A stretch of 64,000 bases of DNA from Bacillota bacterium (GCA_023407575.1 JAEYLX010000026.1:558001-622000); one strand, 5' to 3'. Counted from the first letter of the stretch, positions 8,385-17,618 are shown. Notes: a model not told the origin generated them from the sequence alone. Numbers and translations: made by a program.

Positions 8385-8411
8385 TTAGCACTCGATTAGA
8401 AAGAGTGCTAA
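8385..8411 (+). promoter_or_regulatory. CIRCE operator for HrcA
   Basis: TTAGCACTC, nine bases, GAGTGCTAA: a perfect match to the consensus CIRCE inverted repeat bound by the heat-shock repressor HrcA. It lies immediately downstream of the promoter and about 100 bases before groES. Confidence 0.97.
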
Positions 8412-8510
8412 CAATCTCTGATACAGGGAACGTGAAGCACTGATGTCTTCACAAAGTGAAAGTAATACAATCACACAGGATAGGAACTATATTTTGAAGG
8501 AGGAAATCAA

Positions 8511-8798
8511 ATGAAACTAGTACCATTAGGAGATAAGGTAGTATTACAGCAGTTAGTAGCTGAAGAAACAACAAAGTCAGGAATCGTATTACCTGGTCAG
8601 GCAAAGGAAAAACCACAACAGGCACAGGTAATTGCAGTTGGACCTGGAGGAATGGTTGACGGGAAAGAAGTAGTTATGCAGGTGAAGGTTGGAGATAAAG
8701 TTATCTACTCCAAATATGCTGGAACCGAAGTTAAATTAGATGACGTTGAATATATTATCGTAAAACAAAACGATATTGTTGCAGTAGTAGAAGACTAA
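8511..8798 (+). CDS. groES: Co-chaperonin GroES
   Basis: A 95-residue Hsp10 that caps the GroEL chamber during ATP-driven protein folding. Starts MKLVPLGDKVVL and contains TTKSGIVLPGQAKEKPQQAQVIAVGPGG, the mobile-loop region (TTKSGIVLPG), and ends DIVAVVED. AAGGAGG provides a strong ribosome site. First gene of the HrcA/CIRCE-regulated groESL unit; 21 bases separate it from groEL. Confidence 0.97.
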   Translation: MKLVPLGDKVVLQQLVAEETTKSGIVLPGQAKEKPQQAQVIAVGPGGMVDGKEVVMQVKVGDKVIYSKYAGTEVKLDDVEYIIVKQNDIVAVVED

Positions 8799-8819
8799 TT
8801 AAAAGGAGAGGTATTAACG

Positions 8820-10442
8820 ATGGCAAAAGAAATCAAATATGGCTCTGACGCAAGAGCAGCGCTTGAAGTTGGTGTAAATAAGCTTGCAAATACAGTAAAA
8901 GTTACCTTAGGACCTAAGGGAAGAAATGTAGTTCTTGACAAATCTTATGGTGCTCCACTCATTACAAATGATGGTGTTACTATTGCTAAGGAAATTGAAT
9001 TAGAAGATCCATTTGAAAATATGGGTGCACAGTTAGTAAAAGAAGTTGCTACAAAGACAAACGATGTAGCTGGTGATGGTACAACCACTGCTACTGTGCT
9101 TGCACAGGCAATGATTGCTGAAGGTATCAAGAACCTTGCAGCAGGTGCAAATCCAATTATCCTTCGTAAGGGTATGAAGAAAGCAACTGATTGCGCTGTT
9201 GAAGCAATTACCAAGATGAGCTCAAGCTTACAGGGCAAAGAACAAATTGCTAGAGTAGCAGCTATCTCTGCTGGTGATGATGAAGTAGGTCAGTTGGTTG
9301 CTGACGCTATGGAGAAAGTTTCCAATGATGGTGTTATTACGATTGAAGAGTCCAAGACTATGAAAACAGAACTTGAACTTGTAGAAGGTATGCAGTTTGA
9401 TCGTGGATATGTATCCGCTTATATGTGTACTGATATGGATAAAATGGAAGCTAACTTAGATAATCCTTATATCCTTATCACGGATAAGAAGATTTCTAAT
9501 ATTCAGGAGATTTTACCTGTATTAGAGCAGATCGTTCAGACAGGTGCAAGATTATTAATCATTGCTGAAGATGTGGAAGGCGAAGCACTTACAACCTTAG
9601 TACTTAATAAACTTCGTGGAACCTTTATTGTAGTTGCTGTTAAGGCTCCTGGCTATGGTGATAGAAGAAAAGCAATGCTTCAGGATATTGCTATTTTAAC
9701 TGGTGGTACTGTAATCACTGACGAGTTAGGACTTGATTTAAAGGAAGCTACTTTAGAGCAATTAGGTCGTGCTAAATCCGTTAAGATTCAGAAAGAGAAC
9801 ACTATCATTGTTGACGGTGAAGGTGATAAGGCTGATATCAATGCAAGAATTGCACAGATTAAGGCACAGATCGAAGAAACTACTTCTGAATTTGATAGAG
9901 AAAAATTACAGGAAAGACTTGCAAAATTAGCTGGTGGTGTTGCGGTTATCCGTGTTGGTGCGGCTACTGAGACAGAAATGAAGGAAAATAAGCTTCGTAT
10001 GGAAGATGCTCTTGCAGCTACCAGAGCAGCAGTTGAAGAAGGTATCATTGCAGGTGGTGGTTCCGCATATATTCACGCTTCCAAGGAAGTTGCTAAATTA
10101 GCAGTTAACCTAGAAGGTGATGAGAAGACTGGTGCTAACATAATATTAAAGGCTCTTGAAGCTCCTTTATTCAGCATCGTATACAATGCAGGCTTAGAAG
10201 GCTCCGTGGTAATCAGTAAGGTAAAAGAAAGCCAGCCAGGTATCGGTTTTGATGCATTAGCAGAAGCATATGTAGATATGGTTCAGGCAGGTATTCTTGA
10301 TCCTACGAAGGTAGCTAGAAGCGCTCTGCAAAACGCAACTAGTGTTGCTTCTACATTGTTAACAACAGAATCTGTTGTTGCTAATATCAAAACCAATGAA
10401 CCAGCAATGCCAGCAGGCGGTCCTGGAATGGGAATGATGTAA
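8820..10442 (+). CDS. groEL: Chaperonin GroEL
   Basis: A 540-residue Hsp60 subunit that forms the 14-mer folding chamber. The ATP-site motif DGTTTATVLAQ, the conserved VTLGPKGRNVVLDKS near residue 27, the apical-domain block and the flexible GGPGMGMM tail are all present. Length is normal and no changes in key residues were seen. Cotranscribed with groES. Downstream lies an unusually large nested palindrome whose inner hairpin probably ends the transcript. Confidence 0.98.
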   Translation: MAKEIKYGSDARAALEVGVNKLANTVKVTLGPKGRNVVLDKSYGAPLITNDGVTIAKEIELEDPFENMGAQLVKEVATKTNDVAGDGTTTATVLAQAMIAEGIKNLAAGANPIILRKGMKKATDCAVEAITKMSSSLQGKEQIARVAAISAGDDEVGQLVADAMEKVSNDGVITIEESKTMKTELELVEGMQFDRGYVSAYMCTDMDKMEANLDNPYILITDKKISNIQEILPVLEQIVQTGARLLIIAEDVEGEALTTLVLNKLRGTFIVVAVKAPGYGDRRKAMLQDIAILTGGTVITDELGLDLKEATLEQLGRAKSVKIQKENTIIVDGEGDKADINARIAQIKAQIEETTSEFDREKLQERLAKLAGGVAVIRVGAATETEMKENKLRMEDALAATRAAVEEGIIAGGGSAYIHASKEVAKLAVNLEGDEKTGANIILKALEAPLFSIVYNAGLEGSVVISKVKESQPGIGFDALAEAYVDMVQAGILDPTKVARSALQNATSVASTLLTTESVVANIKTNEPAMPAGGPGMGMM

Positions 10443-10460
10443 TTGCAATTTCATAAATGA

Positions 10461-10638
10461 GGTGTCATAAGCCCAGATATAGGCGTTGAAATGAGTAGGT
10501 GTATCTATATATTCATCTGGACTTGCCTTACCAAAGAAGGATTGCATAAATCGTGCAATCCTTCTTTGCCGGTCTGCGCCATCTGAATATATAGATACAC
10601 CTACTCATCTGCCAGGTTTATTGAGGGCTTATGCCACC
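10461..10638. repeat. Three-tier nested inverted repeat downstream of groEL
   Basis: Outer arms 10461-10474 and 10625-10638 (14 bases, one mismatch). Middle arms 10491-10515 and 10584-10608 (25 bases, perfect). Inner hairpin 10533-10546 and 10554-10567 (14 bases, perfect, 7-base loop). The whole would fold into a 178-base rod with two internal loops. It has no coding capacity I can support. It could be the groEL terminator and mRNA end structure, a stable small RNA, or a small non-autonomous mobile element; no target duplication is evident. Confidence 0.8.
10533..10567 (+). terminator. Inner hairpin, likely groESL terminator
   Basis: AAAGAAGGATTGCA pairs perfectly with TGCAATCCTTCTTT across a 7-base loop. 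The 3' side is T-rich, though there is no long T-run. It is the core of the larger palindrome. Confidence 0.55.
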
Positions 10639-10650
10639 AATCTAGTTTTA

Positions 10651-10729
10651 ATAACAAATGGAATGCTTAATTGTTCTTACTCTTTTATTATGCTAGGAGT
10701 TGGCAAGTATAGCATTCTTTTGTTGTTAT
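10651..10729. repeat. Second, imperfect inverted repeat in the groEL-S41 gap
   Basis: ATAACAAATGGAATGCT (10651-10667) pairs imperfectly with 10711-10729 (AGCATTC then TTTTGTTGTTAT). A further pair of mutually exclusive small hairpins follows at 10785-10804 (GACAAGT/ACTTGTC) and 10793-10809 (GAAACGAC/GTCGTTTC). The remainder of 10443-11027 is AT-rich with no gene that I can support. Confidence 0.55.
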
Positions 10730-11027
10730 ACCAATGCACTAGAGATGACTGAAGAAACTCGTGCAGCGATTTTTTTCATTTCATGACAAGTGAAACGACT
10801 TGTCGTTTCATCTTGTATATGGCAAATAAGGGTAAACGAAGTATGAATAAGGTTTATTGAAATATTAATATTAGTTAAGAATTCACTAAACTGTATGGTA
10901 ATAAATGTATGTGTGTTGTATAATCAAAACTATTATTGTATGAGAGGTACAAAGACGGCTGGGCAGAGCTTGTAAGTATAAATAAGCAAATGATATTATA
11001 GATTAAAGTGTGAAGTGGGGAGGGTAT

Positions 11028-12317
11028 ATGAAGAAAAAGCAAATTAAAGTTATCGGGGGAATTGCAATTGCTATTTTACTTCTTTGTATAATAGGCTTTG
11101 CGGTTTGGAAATTGGGATTTGATCCATATAGAGAAACAGTTAGTTCTTATAAAACAACAATGGGATTAGATACAGAGTTGTCAGAGAAGCAGGTAACTGA
11201 CGATCTTGGTTACTTAATGAAGCAACTAAAAAAGTATCACCCAGCCTATTTAGATGGTTCAGAGGAGTTAACTAAAGCAGTTAATTTACAGTATCAAGAA
11301 GAACTCTCAAGCTTAAAAGAGGGATGTACGGTTTTACAACTGTGGCAGGTAGCTGCAAGAATTGTATCTAAATTTCAAGATGGACATACGAATGTTTACA
11401 TAAAGAATGATGTGATGAATTATTTAGCAGGTAATCAGATTTCTTTAGCTGATATGGATCTAATATCAATTGATGGAGTAGAAATTGATGATTTATATTC
11501 GACCTTTTGCAGTCAGTTTTCCTATGAGCTGGAAAGTTATGCAGAATTTCAATTTCACAGACAGCTGATGAAAGAAGCTTATATGAGGTTTCTTGACATT
11601 GATACCTCGGATGGAGTAGATATTTCATATTTTAATGGTGCTGACAAGATAACAACTCATTATGACTTCGAAGTTGAACCGCAGGAGCAGAAAACTGAGG
11701 CAGGAGATAGTGAGGAATTTGTTTCTTATGAGATAAACCAAGAGAAAAAGGCTGCGATTTTAACCCTTTTAGAATGTAATTATAATGATATTTATTCTAA
11801 TAAGTTAGAAGAATTCTTTAATTCAGTATTCGAGAATGATATTAAAACCATTATCATTGATTTACGATATAACGGTGGTGGGAATAGTAGGGTAGTAAAC
11901 GCCTTTATAGAGTATTTAAATATTGATTCCTATAAAGATTATACTACGGACATTAGATTTGGTAACTTTTTGATTAAAGGTAAGCCTAGTACTTTAGAGA
12001 ACAATAAAAGATCTAAAACCTATGATGGTAATATTTATGTATTAACCTCCTCTAGAACCTTTAGCTCTGCAAATATGTTCGGAACATATCTATCCGATAA
12101 TAAGCTAGCAACAATCGTGGGTGAAACCTCTGGTAATATGCCAAGCAGTTATGGTGATGTACTTTCCTTTCAGTTACCAAACTCAAAATTATGTTTAGGC
12201 ATGTCCTATAAAAGATTTCATAGACCTGATTCAACACGTGACCAGGAGCCACTGACACCTGATATAGAAGTGGAAGCAGATAAAGCACTGGATACGGTTT
12301 TAGATATACTCCCTTAA
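11028..12317 (+). CDS. Membrane-anchored S41-family (C-terminal-processing) peptidase-like protein
   Basis: About 429 residues: a basic start and one N-terminal membrane helix (residues 8-28), then an extracytoplasmic domain. DGHTNVYI near residue 120, IIIDLRYNGGGN near 278 and VLTSSRTFSSANMFGTYL near 340, with the last containing the Ser of the S41 nucleophile region, place it in the tail-specific protease superfamily. GETSGNMPSSYGD and a C-terminal LTPDIEVE also fit. A PDZ domain is not obvious. ATG 11028 follows GGGGAGGG; a GTG at 11010 is an in-frame alternative. Single gene, convergent with the next. Substrate unknown. Confidence 0.85.
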   Translation: MKKKQIKVIGGIAIAILLLCIIGFAVWKLGFDPYRETVSSYKTTMGLDTELSEKQVTDDLGYLMKQLKKYHPAYLDGSEELTKAVNLQYQEELSSLKEGCTVLQLWQVAARIVSKFQDGHTNVYIKNDVMNYLAGNQISLADMDLISIDGVEIDDLYSTFCSQFSYELESYAEFQFHRQLMKEAYMRFLDIDTSDGVDISYFNGADKITTHYDFEVEPQEQKTEAGDSEEFVSYEINQEKKAAILTLLECNYNDIYSNKLEEFFNSVFENDIKTIIIDLRYNGGGNSRVVNAFIEYLNIDSYKDYTTDIRFGNFLIKGKPSTLENNKRSKTYDGNIYVLTSSRTFSSANMFGTYLSDNKLATIVGETSGNMPSSYGDVLSFQLPNSKLCLGMSYKRFHRPDSTRDQEPLTPDIEVEADKALDTVLDILP

Positions 12318-12324
12318 CAATCAT

Positions 12325-12354
12325 AAAAAACAGCTGAGGAGTTCCTCAGCTGTT
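12325..12354 (-). terminator. Terminator of the small minus-strand gene
   Basis: CAGCTGAGGA (12331-12340) pairs with TCCTCAGCTG (12343-12352), and on the minus strand is followed by six T. The stop codon of the small gene lies inside the stem. The S41 gene ends just outside, so it may serve both. Confidence 0.85.
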
Positions 12355-12570
12355 ACGCATACGACCAACAAAATCAACGATATCCTGTCGTGTTCTAAAT
12401 TCATCTTTATGTCTAAGGACATACTCTCTGGTATCAGAATCAAGAGAAGAAAGATAACTATTTTGATCTTCTTCATTCACAAATACACTTGCTAAAAAAA
12501 TATTATTTCCAAAGGGCACTGATGTAAAAACAGATTGCATTGGAGAAGTATTTGCGGTATATGGGTCCAT
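12346..12570 (-). CDS. Conserved small protein of unknown function (74 aa)
   Basis: Begins MDPYTANTSPMQSVFTSVPF and has an acidic, helical C-terminal half (FVNEEDQNSYLSSLDSD, then RHKDEFRTRQDIVDFVGRM). GGAGGTGAT 6-8 bases before the ATG at 12568-12570 is an almost ideal ribosome site and decides the start over an ATG five codons further up. A dedicated terminator follows. The coding potential is therefore well supported, but I do not recognise a family and see no membrane segment or metal motif. Confidence 0.75.
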   Translation of the reverse strand: MDPYTANTSPMQSVFTSVPFGNNIFLASVFVNEEDQNSYLSSLDSDTREYVLRHKDEFRTRQDIVDFVGRMRNS

Positions 12571-12634
12571 TAAAATCACCTCCATCTGGAGGTATTATTT
12601 GTAGATATTATAAATCTATACGAAGAAAATAAGT

Positions 12635-13546
12635 TTAATCAAAGTAATTATCAATACCATTGCAAATACCCTTTATTATTTTTGATTGATAATCCTTGGT
12701 TTGCAACAGCTTATCTTCTTTTTTATTTGTCATAAAGCCCACTTCTATTATTGTAACGGGTATTTCACTCCAATTGATACCACTCATATCATCGTGTGGC
12801 ATGGTACCTCGATTTTTTGCTTTGGTCTGCTTGCATATGGAATCCACAATCTTCTTGGATAAGGAATAACTATCAGCACTAAGATTAGCAACATAAGGAT
12901 TTTTCTTTGAAGGGTAGAGTGTGCTGACACCATTAACGCTTGGATCGGAATACCCATCTGCATGAATACGAATTAATATGTCGGCACCACTTTCATTTGC
13001 TATTTCAGATCGCTCTTTATTACTAATATCCACATCGTGCTTATCCCTGATCATAACGACTTCATAACCACGTGCTATTAATTCCTTCTTTACACCTTTG
13101 GCTAATTTAAGAGTAAGTTCATATTCATAGACACCGGAAGAGACGCCACGTGTTCCTGAACTGACCTTTGTTTTCATAGTTTTTGAACCGGGTCCAACTG
13201 GTTCTTTGTCATAGTTTCCTTTTTTCTGATGTCCAGCATCAATGGCGATAATATAGGGTTCTTTATCCTCCTCTTTAGATTTAGCAGCATTATCTAATTG
13301 CATTAGAGTAATAGAACCATCTGCAACCAAAGTATCATTATTCGTTTCGGGACTAAGAGTTACCGAGGGTGTATTGTTGGCTTGTCCTTTATTAGAGCCG
13401 ATGCTTAAATTGACATCTGTATAAATAGTATCATCTGCTTTATCGGTAGACCTGACATCATTTTCCTTAGAACAAGCAGGTAAGATGAGTGTCATCATAA
13501 ATAGAATAAATATTAAAAATAGACCTCTATGTAATAAATGTCGCAT
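12635..13546 (-). CDS. Lipoprotein N-acetylmuramoyl-L-alanine amidase (Amidase_3)
   Basis: Zinc amidase that cuts the MurNAc-L-Ala bond of peptidoglycan; CwlD/AmiC type. The N terminus is a lipoprotein signal ending LPAC (Cys25), so it is tethered outside the membrane. A Ser/Thr/Asp-rich linker reaches to about residue 95. The catalytic domain shows IAIDAGH (zinc His), GVYEYELTLKLA (zinc Glu), RIHADG (zinc His) and IEVGFMTN (catalytic Glu), in the right order. GGGGAGG precedes the ATG. It is divergent from the deacetylase at 13735; both act on cell wall, possibly at sporulation or germination. Confidence 0.93.
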   Translation of the reverse strand: MRHLLHRGLFLIFILFMMTLILPACSKENDVRSTDKADDTIYTDVNLSIGSNKGQANNTPSVTLSPETNNDTLVADGSITLMQLDNAAKSKEEDKEPYIIAIDAGHQKKGNYDKEPVGPGSKTMKTKVSSGTRGVSSGVYEYELTLKLAKGVKKELIARGYEVVMIRDKHDVDISNKERSEIANESGADILIRIHADGYSDPSVNGVSTLYPSKKNPYVANLSADSYSLSKKIVDSICKQTKAKNRGTMPHDDMSGINWSEIPVTIIEVGFMTNKKEDKLLQTKDYQSKIIKGICNGIDNYFD

Positions 13547-13734
13547 GGAAACCTCCCCTGATTTTATTTCGTTATCTATTAATATTATAGAGTTATGTAA
13601 GATTTATGACAATAAGAAAAAAATATAGACAAACTGTTAAGTTTTGACACTCTAATCATTAATGCGCAAAATCCCAAGAATAACAAAGAGTGACTTGCAT
13701 ATGATGTTAGTAAGAAAAATCTAAGGAAATAATA

Positions 13735-14616
13735 GTGAAACTTAAAATTCTTATTGGCTTAGCCTTAATCGTTGGTTTCAGCGTGATTATATTATTACTT
13801 GATAAACCTGAAAAAATAGGTTTGCAGGATTCCTCCCAAGCTTCAGATATAAATGAGCGGCAGCTCATGGAATTAGTACAATTGGAAAATGAAGCTGCTA
13901 AGGGAGAAGATTTAACAACAACAAAGCATACCCCAGACTATACAGAAATGTTTCCTGATCTATATACAGAGTATTTAGTTCCAATGACACCAAGTAAAGA
14001 GAAAAAAGTTGCATATTTAACCTTTGATGATGGCCCAAGTAAAAACACTTTTGAGGTTTTAGATATTTTGAAAGAGCATGATATCAAAGCAACCTTCTTT
14101 ATTGTTGGCAGTGCAATTAATGATGAAGGTGAGGATAGCTTAAAGCGTATGATGTATGAAGGGCATGTAATTGGAATTCATACCTATTCCCATATGTGTA
14201 ATAAAATATACTGTTCCATAGAACGTTTTCTGGACGATTTTAATACGGTCTATCAGCAGATTTATGATATTACAGGGGAGAGGGTCAATATCTTTCGATT
14301 CCCCTGGGGGAGTAATAATAAATATAATACTAAGATAAAAGATGCTTTAATTGATGAGATGGAGAGAAGAGGTTTTTCTTGCTATGACTGGAATGTTAGC
14401 GCCGACGATTCCATTGGCAACCCAACGTCTTCTTCCATTCTTAGAAATATAAAAAAGGATCTCAAGAGGCAAAACAACCCAATTATATTAATGCATGACT
14501 CAAAAATAAATGACCTAACCGTGGAAATGTTGCCAGATATTATTAAAATGATAAGTGATATGGGATATGAGTTTGATACACTAGATCATAGGGAACCATA
14601 TGTTTTTCCATGGTAA
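13735..14616 (+). CDS. Polysaccharide deacetylase (NodB domain), membrane-anchored
   Basis: Removes acetyl groups from N-acetylated sugars of peptidoglycan or another wall polymer. 293 residues: N-terminal membrane helix (residues 3-22), linker, then a carbohydrate esterase 4 domain with TFDDGPS (catalytic Asp and metal Asp), HTYSH (metal His pair), FRFPWGSNN, CYDWNVSADD and ILMHDSK. All five NodB motifs are recognisable, so it is probably active. It starts with GTG behind AAGGAAA. Divergent from the amidase lipoprotein; a long hairpin at 14639-14712 ends it. Confidence 0.92.
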   Translation: MKLKILIGLALIVGFSVIILLLDKPEKIGLQDSSQASDINERQLMELVQLENEAAKGEDLTTTKHTPDYTEMFPDLYTEYLVPMTPSKEKKVAYLTFDDGPSKNTFEVLDILKEHDIKATFFIVGSAINDEGEDSLKRMMYEGHVIGIHTYSHMCNKIYCSIERFLDDFNTVYQQIYDITGERVNIFRFPWGSNNKYNTKIKDALIDEMERRGFSCYDWNVSADDSIGNPTSSSILRNIKKDLKRQNNPIILMHDSKINDLTVEMLPDIIKMISDMGYEFDTLDHREPYVFPW

Positions 14617-14638
14617 ATGGAAATACAAAAAATAAAAA

Positions 14639-14712
14639 AGAAGAACAGCTTCAGATTGATAGGGCTCTCCTAGACTTGACAGGAGACATATCAGATTGGA
14701 GAATGTTCTTCT
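14639..14712 (+). terminator. Hairpin between convergent genes
   Basis: AGAAGAACA (14639-14647) pairs with TGTTCTTCT (14704-14712), with an inner CTCCT/AGGAG stem. A-rich before and T-rich after, so it can serve both the deacetylase and the minus-strand gene. Confidence 0.7.
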
Positions 14713-14787
14713 ATTTATTTAAATTAAGTGAAAGACCTTGACGCTACATCTTTTATATACAAAGGTAAAGTGTCTGTATAGGATGAT

Positions 14788-16101
14788 TTAGGAATATTCT
14801 GCTAATCTTGCAACAGCAACATAGATATTTGAAATCTTATACCAGGTTGGTAGATCAACTATTCCATTAGCGGGTAGATCAAAGGTGCTCTGAAAAGCCT
14901 TAACTGCATCTGCAGTTGCCTGATCAAACTGTCCGTTAACAGCGACCTTTGGAATCACAGTATAGGTATCGCCTACACGATTTAATTGCTCCTGTATGGT
15001 TCGTACGTTGGCACCACTTGCACCAATCGTTAAATTGGAACCAGGCCAGGAAGCAGGTACTCCAGAAACCTCTGTGGCAGAATTAATATAAATGGAATCG
15101 CCATAAAAATTCCTTAATATCTGTATCGCTGTCATACCTTGGTCACCAAGAGTTTTGGAACCCCATTGTGTCATCCAGTTTGGACATTTCACCCTGTTAC
15201 CATCGCAATATTGAGTCAAAATTGGCTGCTTTACACCAGGTCGGGAAAGATAATTATTAAACATCTGGTCTACAATTAAACCTATGTTGGCGTAAATATT
15301 TCGTCCAGGCATCCATTTGTGGTCAAAGGCAGTGGAGGAGGTAATTGTAAAATTAAACCCTTGATTACGATACCATTCCGTGTACACGCGGTTCAAGGTA
15401 AAGGATAAAATAGCAAGAACATTTGCAGTGATAGTTGACTCCGGCCAAGTGGCATAGATCTCACTGGAGGCAACATTCTTAATATAATCACGAAATCTGA
15501 CATAATGATTTGTGGCTGAGGCATCTGTAGGAGGACCATCGTGAACAACGACATATTCCGGGATTACGACACTTGGCAATACAATCTCACCGGAGGCATT
15601 GGTGTCCTTAATTTCTGCCTCTGCTATTTTAGGCGGATAATCACCGTAAAGTGTATGGGGTGGGATTACATATAAAGAACCGTCTTGAGGGTTTTGTGTT
15701 TGTAAAAATGCTTCTTGAATTGCAGTTGCATTGGGCAAAATCTCCATATTCTGAATAGTAACTGGCAGGTAATTATCTGCAGTTACACGGATACTATACT
15801 CCGAATAGGGCTGTACAAGAGAAGGCGCTTGACTGTATTCCAGAGAAGGAGCTGGAAGCTCGATCTCTTCGGTGACACCGGAGGCATTGGTAGTCAGCTC
15901 TCCAAGTACGTTATTAGGGTCATTGGGCAAGCTAACAGTAACAGTAGCGTTAGCAACTGGTACATACTGACTATTTGTAATCCTTGCTCTAAGTTTTCCT
16001 AAGGACTGTGTACTCATTTCAGTTGGATAGACTCGTATGTTCTTTTCTGCATATTTATGAACGAGTGGGTAATGTCTATACTGCATATCTGCATACCTCA
16101 T
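14788..16101 (-). CDS. SpoIID-like plus peptidoglycan-binding protein, paralog 1
   Basis: 437 residues without a classical signal peptide. Residues about 20-130 resemble a beta-sandwich (Ig/carboxypeptidase-regulatory-like) domain. Residues about 205-345 resemble the SpoIID lytic domain: YIKNVASSEIYATWP carries the Glu equivalent to the SpoIID catalytic residue, followed by TSSTAFDHKW. The C terminus (about 355-425: GASGANVRTIQEQLNR, then AFQSTFDLPANGIVDLPTW) is a PG_binding_1 repeat. Similar proteins are annotated as spore cortex-lytic in Clostridia, so a role in spore envelope is likely. The ribosome site is weak. Lies 45 bases after the neighbouring paralog. Confidence 0.82.
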   Translation of the reverse strand: MRYADMQYRHYPLVHKYAEKNIRVYPTEMSTQSLGKLRARITNSQYVPVANATVTVSLPNDPNNVLGELTTNASGVTEEIELPAPSLEYSQAPSLVQPYSEYSIRVTADNYLPVTIQNMEILPNATAIQEAFLQTQNPQDGSLYVIPPHTLYGDYPPKIAEAEIKDTNASGEIVLPSVVIPEYVVVHDGPPTDASATNHYVRFRDYIKNVASSEIYATWPESTITANVLAILSFTLNRVYTEWYRNQGFNFTITSSTAFDHKWMPGRNIYANIGLIVDQMFNNYLSRPGVKQPILTQYCDGNRVKCPNWMTQWGSKTLGDQGMTAIQILRNFYGDSIYINSATEVSGVPASWPGSNLTIGASGANVRTIQEQLNRVGDTYTVIPKVAVNGQFDQATADAVKAFQSTFDLPANGIVDLPTWYKISNIYVAVARLAEYS

Positions 16102-16146
16102 ATTCTACTCATAATAAATTATGAAACCATTAGGAAGTTGTGATAG

Positions 16147-17445
16147 TTATTGACCTATTCTTGTTACACCAACATATATTTGTGATATTTTATACCAGGT
16201 TGCCAGATCAACTATACCGGTATCCGGAAGACCAAAAATCCGCTGGAATGCGCTGACAGACGCTGAAGTTTGAGGACCATAACTACCATCCACGGCTATT
16301 CTTGGGATTGCAGAATACGCCTCGGCAATTCGATTCAGCTGCTCTTGTATCATACGCACACTTGCTCCGCTTGAACCTATTGTTAAGTTAAAACCGGGCC
16401 AGGATCTTGGAACACCTGCTACTTCTGTGGCTGTATTAATATACATGCTATTACCATAAAAGTTTCTAAGAATCTGAATTGCACTCATTCCCTGGTCGCC
16501 AAGAGTTTTAGAGCCCCATTGTGTCATCCAACCGGGACACTGAACGCGATTTCCGTCACAATACTGGGTTAAAATCGGTTGTTTTACATTAGGTCTTGAT
16601 AAATAGTTAACAAAAACAGAATCCACCAAGCGGCTAATGTTAGTAAAGATATTACGTCCTCTGGTCCATTTATGGTCATAGGCAGTAGATGAAGTAATGG
16701 TAAAATTATAACCTTGATTACGATACCATTCAGTAAAAACTCTGTTTAAGGTGAAAGACTGAATAGCTAAGATATTGGCATAAATCGTGTTTTCGGACCA
16801 AGTAGCATAAATCTCACTGGAGGCAACATTCTTAATATAATCCTTATAACGTACCCAATAGTTAGCAGCAGAAGAATCGGTGGGTGGGCCATCATGTACA
16901 ATTACAAATTCGGGTACAACAACGCTTGGTAGTACAATTTCTCCGGATTCACCGGTAGGTTTTATCTCATCCTCTGGAATTTTTGGTGGGAAGTCTCCGT
17001 ACAGAGTATGAGGAGCAATTACAAACAATTCACCTTCCACTGGTTGTTCAGGCTGCGGAACCAATACGGCGTTTTGTTCGGCGGTAACAGCCGCAAGTAT
17101 TTGTACCCCAGAGAACATTGCAGTTTCAAAACCAGGTGCGGTTATTTCAACGTTATATTCTGAATAGGGTTGAACTTCGGAGGGGCTTAAGCTGTAGTCA
17201 ATAGGAGGTGCGTTTAAAATGATTTCCTGTGAAAGACCGGAGTTATCCGTACTGAATTGTTCAACAACGACGCCTGGATTACTGGGGAGAGAGATGGAAA
17301 TAGTAGCGTTTTCAATAGGTAGCTCACCAGGTGCATTGCAGCGAACTAATAAGCGGCCTAGAGATTGAGTATCCATCTGTGTGGGATATACCTTAATCTG
17401 ATTTTTTGCATTAAATCTCATATCGGATGTACCAAACTTATTCAT
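16147..17445 (-). CDS. SpoIID-like plus peptidoglycan-binding protein, paralog 2
   Basis: 432 residues, the same architecture as its downstream neighbour and colinear with it from end to end. Shared blocks include YPTQMDTQSLG/YPTEMSTQSLG, VVHDGPPTD/IVHDGPPTD, NVASSEIYATW, ILTQYCDGNRV and GSKTLGDQGM. It therefore arose by tandem duplication. Cysteines in YCDGNRVQCPGWMTQW are conserved in both copies and could form a disulfide or bind metal. GAGGTAATCACC precedes the ATG, so this upstream copy has the better ribosome site and probably heads a two-gene unit. Mother-cell expression during sporulation is inferred from the family only. Confidence 0.82.
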   Translation of the reverse strand: MNKFGTSDMRFNAKNQIKVYPTQMDTQSLGRLLVRCNAPGELPIENATISISLPSNPGVVVEQFSTDNSGLSQEIILNAPPIDYSLSPSEVQPYSEYNVEITAPGFETAMFSGVQILAAVTAEQNAVLVPQPEQPVEGELFVIAPHTLYGDFPPKIPEDEIKPTGESGEIVLPSVVVPEFVIVHDGPPTDSSAANYWVRYKDYIKNVASSEIYATWSENTIYANILAIQSFTLNRVFTEWYRNQGYNFTITSSTAYDHKWTRGRNIFTNISRLVDSVFVNYLSRPNVKQPILTQYCDGNRVQCPGWMTQWGSKTLGDQGMSAIQILRNFYGNSMYINTATEVAGVPRSWPGFNLTIGSSGASVRMIQEQLNRIAEAYSAIPRIAVDGSYGPQTSASVSAFQRIFGLPDTGIVDLATWYKISQIYVGVTRIGQ

Positions 17446-17618
17446 GGTGATTACCTCATAAGCTATCGTTATTAATAAAATATGTACTTATATTTAAAAT
17501 GTGAACCTAATTCATAAGAAGAGCTAATAATAGGGTGTTTTATACTAAAAAATATTTTATTTACCCTCTTGTAATTTGAAATTGAATGTGTTAAAATCAT
17601 AAAAATGTATAGAAAAAA

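Noticed and set aside
9788..10048. Minus-strand open frames within groEL (also 8945-9238)
   Set aside because: Low-complexity shadows of a highly biased conserved gene.
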